A stretch of DNA of 64,000 nucleotides from NCBI GenBank assembly GCA_026914155.1, contig JAPPGH010000012.1, positions 80,132 through 144,131 on the forward strand, written 5' to 3'. Below, in pieces: positions 58,887 through 64,000 of the stretch. Each line of letters begins with the position of its first letter. Positions within the stretch are counted from its first letter, which is position 1. The DNA is from Candidatus Palauibacter rhopaloidicola. GTDB taxonomy: Bacteria; Gemmatimonadota; Gemmatimonadetes; Palauibacterales; Palauibacteraceae. A model generated the notes under the pieces. It was given only the letters and a program-made list of their open reading frames with translations, ran no database searches and had not been told where the DNA came from. The position numbers were made by a program, and so were the translations under genes.

Positions 58887-60743
58887 ATGTGTGGGATCGT
58901 CGGCTACGTCGGGACGGAGGAGGCGGCCCCCCTCCTGCTGAACGGGCTCCGCCGCCTCGAATACCGCGGGTACGACTCGGCGGGCCTCGCCGTGCACACC
59001 GGTTCGGGACTCGGCCTCCTCAAGTGCGCGGGCCGCGTCGACCACCTGGCGGACCGGCTTGCCGAGGCCCCGCTTTCGGGAACGACCGGAATCGCTCACA
59101 CCCGCTGGGCGACGCACGGCGCGCCCACGCGCGCCAATGCCCACCCGCTGATGGGCGACCGAGGCGAGGTGGCGCTGGTCCACAACGGCGTCATCGAGAA
59201 CTGCGACGCACTGCGAACGAAGCTCTCCGAACTCGGCCACCGCTTCATGTCGGAGACCGATACCGAGGTCGTGGCCCACCTGATCGAGGAAGCGTTCGAC
59301 GGGAACCTCGAGCGCGCCGTCGCCGCCTCGCTGACCCAGGTGGAGGGCACGCTGGGGCTTGCCGTCATGAGCGTGCACGACCCGGCACGGATCGTTGTCG
59401 CCCGCCGCGGCGCGCCCCTGCTGCTCGGGATCGGCGAGACGGACGAAGAAGCGACCTGGGTGGCTTCGGATGTGGCGGCGGTCCTCGAACACACCCGCGA
59501 CATCGTGTATCTGGAAGACGACGAAATGGCCGTCCTCACCTCTTCGGGGCACCGGATCGTCGATCTCGGGAGGGACCGCGGCCACATCGGATGGGAGCCC
59601 GTCCCGAAGGAAATCCGCCGCGTGGACTGGGATCTGGAGAAGATCGAAAAGGCGGGTTACCCCCACTTCATGCTCCGCGAGATTCACGAGCAGCCCAACA
59701 CCGTGCGCGATGCGATGCGGGGCCGGCTGCTGGCGGAGGAAGGCACGGCACGGCTCGGCGGGCTCGATGAATTCCGCCCGGACATCGATGCCGCCGAGCG
59801 CATCGTCCTCACGGGGTGCGGGACGAGTTGGCATGCGGCGCTGGTCGGAGAATACCTCATCGAGGCGCTCGCGCGCCTGCCTGTGGAGGTGGAGTACGCC
59901 TCCGAGTTCCGATACCGGAACCCGATCCTCGCTCCGGGGACCGCGGTGGGCGGCATCTCCCAGTCGGGGGAGACCGCGGACACGCTCGCGGCCGTGCGCG
60001 AAGCCGGACGGCTCGGGGCCCCCACCTTCGGAGTCGTCAACGTGGTGGGCTCGACGATCGCACGGGAGACGCGCGCCGGAATCTATACGCACGCCGGTCC
60101 GGAGATCGGCGTCGCGTCCACGAAGGCCTTCGTAGCGCAGGTCGTTTCTCTCGCGCTCTTCGGCCTCATGATTGCGAGGCGGCGCGGGATGAGCCGCGAG
60201 GAAGGCCGCGTCTTCGTGCGCGCCCTCGACGGACTTCCCGCCCTCATCGAGGAGGTTCTGGCAACGGAAGACCACATCCGGCGGGTGGCGGAGGAGTTCG
60301 CCCCCGCGCGCAACTTCCTCTATCTGGGGCGGGGGCCGAACTTTCCGATCGCCCTAGAGGGGGCGCTCAAGCTGAAGGAGATCTCCTACATCCATGCGGA
60401 GGGATACCCGGCGGCCGAGATGAAGCACGGCCCGATAGCGCTTATCGACGAAGACATGCCCGTCGTTTTCATGGCTCCGCGCGGCGCCGTCTACTCGAAG
60501 GTGCTCGTGAACATCGAGGAGGTGAAAGCGCGCGGCGGCCGCGTGATCGCGCTCGTCAACCGCCGCGAGACTGACCTCGCCCGAAAGGTGGATCACCTGA
60601 TCCCGGTGCCCGCGACGCTGCCCCTGCTGCAACCGATCGTCAACGTCGTTCCGCTACAGCTTCTCGCCTACCATATCGCCGTCCTGCGGGGCTGCGACGT
60701 GGATCGTCCCCGGAACCTCGCGAAGACCGTGACGGTGGAGTAG
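58887..60743 (+). CDS. glmS: Glutamine-fructose-6-phosphate aminotransferase
   Basis: 618-residue enzyme making glucosamine-6-phosphate. The N-terminal nucleophile is Cys2 (MCGIVGYVG); AHTRWATHGAPTRANAHPL and HNGVIENCDALR (parts) are the glutaminase motifs. Two SIS domains follow: LTGCGTSWHAALVGEYLIE, ISQSGETADTLAAVREA, VASTKAFVAQV, YLGRGPNFPIALEGALKLKE (quoted in part) and the C-terminal RNLAKTVTVE. Start ATG is fixed by the Cys2 requirement. Seven bases after glmM. In some bacteria glmS is controlled by a ribozyme or small RNA; none is visible here because glmM directly precedes it. Confidence 0.97.
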   Translation: MCGIVGYVGTEEAAPLLLNGLRRLEYRGYDSAGLAVHTGSGLGLLKCAGRVDHLADRLAEAPLSGTTGIAHTRWATHGAPTRANAHPLMGDRGEVALVHNGVIENCDALRTKLSELGHRFMSETDTEVVAHLIEEAFDGNLERAVAASLTQVEGTLGLAVMSVHDPARIVVARRGAPLLLGIGETDEEATWVASDVAAVLEHTRDIVYLEDDEMAVLTSSGHRIVDLGRDRGHIGWEPVPKEIRRVDWDLEKIEKAGYPHFMLREIHEQPNTVRDAMRGRLLAEEGTARLGGLDEFRPDIDAAERIVLTGCGTSWHAALVGEYLIEALARLPVEVEYASEFRYRNPILAPGTAVGGISQSGETADTLAAVREAGRLGAPTFGVVNVVGSTIARETRAGIYTHAGPEIGVASTKAFVAQVVSLALFGLMIARRRGMSREEGRVFVRALDGLPALIEEVLATEDHIRRVAEEFAPARNFLYLGRGPNFPIALEGALKLKEISYIHAEGYPAAEMKHGPIALIDEDMPVVFMAPRGAVYSKVLVNIEEVKARGGRVIALVNRRETDLARKVDHLIPVPATLPLLQPIVNVVPLQLLAYHIAVLRGCDVDRPRNLAKTVTVE

Positions 60744-60899
60744 TTCGCCGGAAGCCGGGGACCCCGCCACCGCCCGGAGTGAAGGGGTTACAGGGGGAAA
60801 GAGCCGGTTGTATGTTTGGGCGTCGCGTCCGCCGCCGAGCCGTACTCATCCGGCCAGCGGCCCGGTCGCGTGGTCCACCGGGTGCGGGATTGGAAGAGG

Positions 60900-61373
60900 A
60901 TGCCGAGCGCCTACCTCCAGGGGATGAAGGATCAGGTTGCACGATACGCAGGCACGCTGCGTGACGTCGTCATCCTCGCGCCCGTCTACGGTTTGTTGAT
61001 GTTCACCCTCATGAAGGATCCGCGCCTGACCCGGCAGCAGCGGATTCTGGTGGATGCGGCCATCGCCTACCTCGTGAGCCCGGATGACGTGATCCCGGAA
61101 GATGAGGTCGGGCCGTACGGTTTTCTGGATGACGTCTTCTGCTGTGCGTACGTGACGCACCGGATCGGAGAGGAGCTTGGCTGGGATGTGGTGGAGGAGC
61201 ACTGGACCGGCGAGCGCTCGGCGCTCGAGGTTTCCAACAACCTGCTCGCACGCGAGCGGGAACTGCTCGGCGGGGCGGGCGATGACGTTCTCGAATTCGC
61301 CGGGCTCCTCGACCGGCGGTCGGACTCTGAAGCGGAACGCCCACAACTCGTCCTCACGGCGGCCGGCCCCTAG
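60900..61373 (+). CDS. DUF1232 (YkvA-like) membrane-associated protein
   Basis: 157 residues from the ATG at 60900. RDVVILAPVYGLLMFTLMKD is a hydrophobic helix, followed by the family motif DPRLTRQQRILVDAAIAYLVSPDDVIPED with GPYGFLDDVFCCAYV, i.e. 'aYlisPiDliPd...G..DD'. A charged helical tail follows (SALEVSNNLLARERELLGGAGD). The start is uncertain: a TTG at 60816 would add 28 residues. Function of DUF1232 proteins is not established; they are often near envelope or transport genes. The last 92 bases overlap the next gene in another frame. Confidence 0.78.
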   Translation: MPSAYLQGMKDQVARYAGTLRDVVILAPVYGLLMFTLMKDPRLTRQQRILVDAAIAYLVSPDDVIPEDEVGPYGFLDDVFCCAYVTHRIGEELGWDVVEEHWTGERSALEVSNNLLARERELLGGAGDDVLEFAGLLDRRSDSEAERPQLVLTAAGP

Positions 61374-62034
61374 CCGGAGCCGCCGCCCGCGGATCGGTGC
61401 GGCCCTGCTCGTACTCGCCGGGCTCGTCGGCGCGGAGTCGGTTGACGCCCAGTATCGTCTGACGGCCCCCTCGGGCAGCTTCGTCGAGTTCGAGGCCAAC
61501 GTCCTCCTCCGCTTCCGGGACCGTACCGACTCTCTCATGACCGATCTCGTGGAGGATCCCCTCGTTCTCTACTTCCCCTCCTTCGGGCGGGATCTCGACG
61601 AGTCCGAGGCCCGGGACGCGTGGCCATGGAACGCGGTCGAAGTCGTGACGGATTCGAGCGCCGCGCTCGTGATGCCGGGCAACCTGAGGGAGGCCGGGCG
61701 GGCGTACGAGAGCTATGCGGTCCTGCGCATGCATGCCGTGCGTCAGGATCCCGACGTGGCCTGCGAGGTGCTCGTCTCACGGGAAGTCGAGGCGGTCGAC
61801 GGGTTCATCGACGGGTGGATCGCGGCGCGACTCCTCTTCGGAGGGCCTGCGTACGAGCCGCTCGACGAGCTCGCGTTCGCGCGCGAGGCCGGCGTCCTTC
61901 CGGGACTCATCCTCGACCGGTCCGACCGTCAGCTGGGCGGGTGTCTGCAGATCTCGCGCGAACGTCGCGCGCAGGACATCGCCGCCTACCGCGTCTGGCG
62001 AACGGAACGCTATCTCCCTCAGGGCGGGCGATGA
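61282..62034 (+). CDS. Exported hypothetical protein with uncertain start
   Basis: The frame is open from before 61282 and ends just into cysS (ATGA overlap at 62031). Mature sequence begins after a clear signal peptide, RIGAALLVLAGLVGAESVDAQ, preceded by a basic stretch SRSRRPR. The first usual start codon in frame is the ATG at 61282, which overlaps the DUF1232 gene by 92 bases and gives a 35-residue extension before the hydrophobic core; a non-standard start near 61370 may be used instead. Mature part about 200 residues, with two cysteines and no known motif. Function unknown. Confidence 0.65.
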   Translation: MTFSNSPGSSTGGRTLKRNAHNSSSRRPAPSRSRRPRIGAALLVLAGLVGAESVDAQYRLTAPSGSFVEFEANVLLRFRDRTDSLMTDLVEDPLVLYFPSFGRDLDESEARDAWPWNAVEVVTDSSAALVMPGNLREAGRAYESYAVLRMHAVRQDPDVACEVLVSREVEAVDGFIDGWIAARLLFGGPAYEPLDELAFAREAGVLPGLILDRSDRQLGGCLQISRERRAQDIAAYRVWRTERYLPQGGR

Positions 62035-63506
62035 GTCTCCGGCTCTACGACTCCCTTACGCGGCGGCTGCGCGCGTTCGAGCCCATCGAACCGGGCCGGG
62101 TACGCATGTACACCTGCGGGCCCACGGTGTACGACCGTGCACATATCGGGAACTTCCGCGCCTTTGCGTGGGAAGATCTGCTTCGTCGCCACCTCCGGTT
62201 CAAGGGATACGAAGTGTGCCAGGTCATGAACCTGACCGATGTCGATGATCGGACGATCGCGGCGGCCTCCGGCCGGGGCGTGCCGCTGGCCGAGGTCACC
62301 GATCCCGTGATCGAGATGTTCCTCGAGGACTGGGACACGCTGGGGCTCGAGGAACCCGAGCATCGGCCGCGGGCGACCCGCTTCGTCGAGGGGATGATCC
62401 GGCTGATCGAGTCCCTCTCCGAGCGGGGACTCACCTACGAGAGCGAGGGTTCCGTGTACTTCGCGATCGGGCGTTCCCCCGGGTACGGGCGGCTGGCCGG
62501 GATCGACTGCGGCGGCCTCACGGCGACCGGCAGGGCCACGGGAGATGAGGAGTACGACAAGGATGACCCGAGAGACTTCGTCCTCTGGAAGGGCGGCGAC
62601 CGCGGCGCGGATGGCGCGGTAGCCGTGTGGGATTCTCCGTGGGGGCCGGGCCGGCCCGGGTGGCATCTCGAGTGCTCGGCGATGGCGATGCACCACCTTG
62701 GCGAAACGCTGGACATCCATACCGGAGGGGTCGACAACCTCTTCCCGCATCACACGAACGAGATCGCTCAGTCGGAAGGGGTCACCGGGAAGACGTTCTC
62801 GAACTTCTGGCTCCATGCCGAGCACCTTCTGGTGGAAGGCCGGAAGATGTCGAAGTCGCTCGGCAACTGCTTCACGATCCCCGACCTCGTCGAACGCGGA
62901 TACGCGCCCTCCGCGATCCGGTACCTGCTGCTCAGCGGACACTATCGAACCCAGCTGAACTTCACCTTCGACGGCCTGAAGGCGGCGGCGAAGGCCGTGA
63001 CCCGCCTGCACGAGTTCAGGAACCGCGCGCGCGAGGCCGGCGAGGCGGAGACCGATGCGTCGACGGACATCGAACCGGTTGCGGCGCGAGCGGGCGTCGC
63101 GTTCGAAGCGGCGATGGACGACGACCTGAACGTGAGCGAAGCGCTGTCAGCGGTGTTCGGGCTCGTCCGGGAAGCGAATCACATGCTCGACGCCGCCCGT
63201 CCGCGGGCCCCCCGCGGCACCGGGGCCGCCCTCGCCGTGATCGACGCGTTCGATCGCGTCTTCGGCGTACTGGCCGTCCGGGACCGCGAGTCATCCGGCG
63301 GCGACGACGAGCTCGTCGCATGGGCCACGGGCCGCGTCGGTGAGCGCGAGCGCGCCCGGGCGAGCCGGGACTTCGCGCGCGCCGATGCGATTCGGGCCGA
63401 ACTCGAGGCCCGTGGCGTGACCGTGGAGGATCTGGCGGAGTTCACCCGCCTTCGGGTGGGTGGGCGCACGATCCAGTTGCCGCGTCCGCTCCGGACGGCA
63501 GGATGA
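62031..63506 (+). CDS. cysS: Cysteinyl-tRNA synthetase
   Basis: 491-residue class I synthetase charging tRNA-Cys. HIGH region: TCGPTVYDRAHIGNFRAFAW; zinc ligands C29 in YTCGPT, WHLECSAMAMHHLGE and PHHTNE; KMSKS is exact (GRKMSKSLGN). The C-terminal DALR-like helical part is complete. ATG overlaps the preceding stop by four bases. It is directly upstream of the tRNA-Thr/tRNA-Tyr/tuf cluster, but a promoter at 63556 suggests those are separately transcribed. Confidence 0.97.
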   Translation: MSLRLYDSLTRRLRAFEPIEPGRVRMYTCGPTVYDRAHIGNFRAFAWEDLLRRHLRFKGYEVCQVMNLTDVDDRTIAAASGRGVPLAEVTDPVIEMFLEDWDTLGLEEPEHRPRATRFVEGMIRLIESLSERGLTYESEGSVYFAIGRSPGYGRLAGIDCGGLTATGRATGDEEYDKDDPRDFVLWKGGDRGADGAVAVWDSPWGPGRPGWHLECSAMAMHHLGETLDIHTGGVDNLFPHHTNEIAQSEGVTGKTFSNFWLHAEHLLVEGRKMSKSLGNCFTIPDLVERGYAPSAIRYLLLSGHYRTQLNFTFDGLKAAAKAVTRLHEFRNRAREAGEAETDASTDIEPVAARAGVAFEAAMDDDLNVSEALSAVFGLVREANHMLDAARPRAPRGTGAALAVIDAFDRVFGVLAVRDRESSGGDDELVAWATGRVGERERARASRDFARADAIRAELEARGVTVEDLAEFTRLRVGGRTIQLPRPLRTAG

Positions 63507-63555
63507 GGCGGTGGCGCCCGTGAATGGCGGCCGAATCGAACGCCCGAAAAACACC

Positions 63556-63585
63556 TTGACGATCGGCCGCGCATACCCCTATGTT
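63556..63585 (+). promoter_or_regulatory. Promoter of the tRNA-Thr/tRNA-Tyr/tuf transcript
   Basis: TTGACG at 63556-63561 and TATGTT at 63580-63585 have an 18-base spacer; the start of transcription would be near 63592, about 18 bases before the mature tRNA-Thr. It lies in the 103-base gap after cysS and is one of the best promoter matches in the window. Confidence 0.6.
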
Positions 63586-63609
63586 AGAAGACTGTTGTGC
63601 GGAAGGGTC

Positions 63610-63682
63610 GCTGGCGTAGCTCAACCGGTAGAGCGTCGGATTTGTAATCCGGAGGTTGTGGGTTCGAGCCCCACCGCCAGCT
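63610..63682 (+). tRNA. tRNA-Thr (anticodon TGT)
   Basis: 73-base cloverleaf: acceptor GCTGGCG (63610-63616) pairs with CGCCAGC (63675-63681), discriminator T at 63682. The D-arm is in AGCTCAACCGGTAGAGC. The anticodon stem TCGGA/TCCGG encloses the loop TTTGTAA with anticodon TGT at 63643-63645, reading ACA and related threonine codons. The T-arm contains GGTTCGAGCC. No CCA is encoded; it would be added by a nucleotidyltransferase. Confidence 0.95.
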
Positions 63683-63766
63683 CGGTCGAGTCGGACGAAC
63701 AGCCGCCCCGAAGCGGCGAACCCTGGAACTCATCGATCGGGCGTCGATCGGGCGCCAGGTATCGGC

Positions 63767-63849
63767 GGTGGGGTACCGAAGCGGCCAAACGGGGCAGACT
63801 GTAAATCTGCTGGCTTATGCCTTCGGAGGTTCGAATCCTCCCCCCACCA
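63767..63849 (+). tRNA. tRNA-Tyr (anticodon GTA)
   Basis: 83-base class II tRNA: acceptor GGTGGGG (63767-63773) pairs with CCCCACC (63842-63848), discriminator A at 63849. Anticodon stem GCAGA/TCTGC holds the loop CTGTAAA with anticodon GTA at 63801-63803. The long variable arm (TGGCTTATGCCTTCGGA region) is typical of bacterial tRNA-Tyr. The T-stem is GGAGG/CCTCC. No CCA encoded. 84 bases after tRNA-Thr with no gene between; the gap holds no recognisable feature. Confidence 0.95.
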
Positions 63850-63961
63850 CCTTCACGAGACCACTGACGAAACAAAGGGCGTAGCCCGCGCGCGAGCAGG
63901 AGGAGCGCCCGTCGCGGGGCCGCTCCGCCGAACCCGAAGTCCGAGAGGAGAACGAGGGGCG

Positions 63962-64000
63962 ATGGCGAAGGAAAAGTTCGAGCGAACGAAGCCGCACGTG
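63962..64000 (+). CDS. tuf: Elongation factor Tu (5' end only)
   Basis: The 13 visible residues, MAKEKFERTKPHV, are the characteristic start of bacterial EF-Tu, which brings aminoacyl-tRNA to the ribosome. AGAGGAGAACGAGG supplies the ribosome-binding site. The gene runs off the window. The order tRNA-Thr, tRNA-Tyr, then tuf resembles the E. coli thrU-tyrU-glyT-thrT-tufB operon, with no second Thr or Gly tRNA seen here between 63850 and 63961. Confidence 0.93.
   Translation, partial: MAKEKFERTKPHV

Noticed and set aside
63683..63961. Additional tRNA genes (Gly or second Thr) as in the E. coli tufB operon
   Set aside because: Apart from tRNA-Tyr at 63767-63849, no other cloverleaf with paired acceptor and T-arm could be drawn.
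1..64000. Mobile elements, prophage, CRISPR array or defence island
   Set aside because: No transposase, integrase, phage structural gene, Cas gene or regularly spaced direct-repeat array was recognised; gene content is mostly metabolic and housekeeping.

Overview
GC-rich, gene-dense bacterial chromosome, about 60 protein genes on both strands, with many GTG and TTG starts and many four-base stop/start overlaps (GTGA, ATGA, TTGA). No phage, insertion sequence or CRISPR array was seen. A vitamin B12-dependent ribonucleotide reductase, a GWxTD-like secreted protein, bactofilin-like and toast-rack-like envelope proteins, an LVIVD-type upstream neighbour and the general protein style suggest a Gemmatimonadota relative, possibly a marine or host-associated lineage. 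That placement is inference from protein style; no marker gene was compared.

Layout: (1) 1-13.2 kb is a catabolic region: a three-subunit molybdenum hydroxylase overlapping a malonyl-CoA-synthetase-like ligase, then a cyclase-family hydrolase, a secreted serine hydrolase, an amidase, an M20 peptidase, a two-part sodium symporter and a metallo-beta-lactamase-fold hydrolase. Together they look like import, oxidation, ring opening and hydrolysis of a nitrogen compound, with malonate or a similar acid as one product. (2) 13.2-22.9 kb holds secreted or lipid-anchored unknowns, a DtxR-type regulator, a sirtuin, a PHP phosphoesterase, an IscA-type protein, CoaE, an NrnA-type phosphoesterase, a PerR/Fur regulator and an agmatinase-type enzyme. 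(3) 22.9-32.2 kb has an ABC exporter, a lipoprotein, endonuclease III and a peptidoglycan-recycling operon: a MurQ-DinB fusion, AnmK, a NagZ-type GH3 enzyme and a sodium symporter, all joined by four-base overlaps. (4) 32.2-48.7 kb holds nrdJ behind a promoter with two NrdR-type boxes and a structured leader, then ispG, rpsU, pyruvate kinase, a PhnP-like hydrolase, lepA, two sugar kinases, a STAS/HATPase regulatory pair, a penicillin-acylase-family enzyme and the Fe-S carriers Nfu and Mrp. (5) 48.7-57.3 kb, minus strand, carries a four-gene ECF sigma/anti-sigma/envelope operon, then mutM, purD, an M48 protease and a trans-sulfuration enzyme. (6) 57.5-64 kb, plus strand, has glmM-glmS, a DUF1232 protein, a secreted unknown, cysS, tRNA-Thr, tRNA-Tyr and the start of tuf.

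The most interesting points are the MurQ-DinB fusion in an operon with its own symporter, the nrdJ control region (overlapping promoter and NrdR boxes, DnaA-like repeats, possible attenuator), the molybdenum hydroxylase/malonyl-CoA ligase/cyclase/amidase cluster that could be an oxidative N-heterocycle pathway, and an anti-sigma factor with an exact 31-residue internal repeat.
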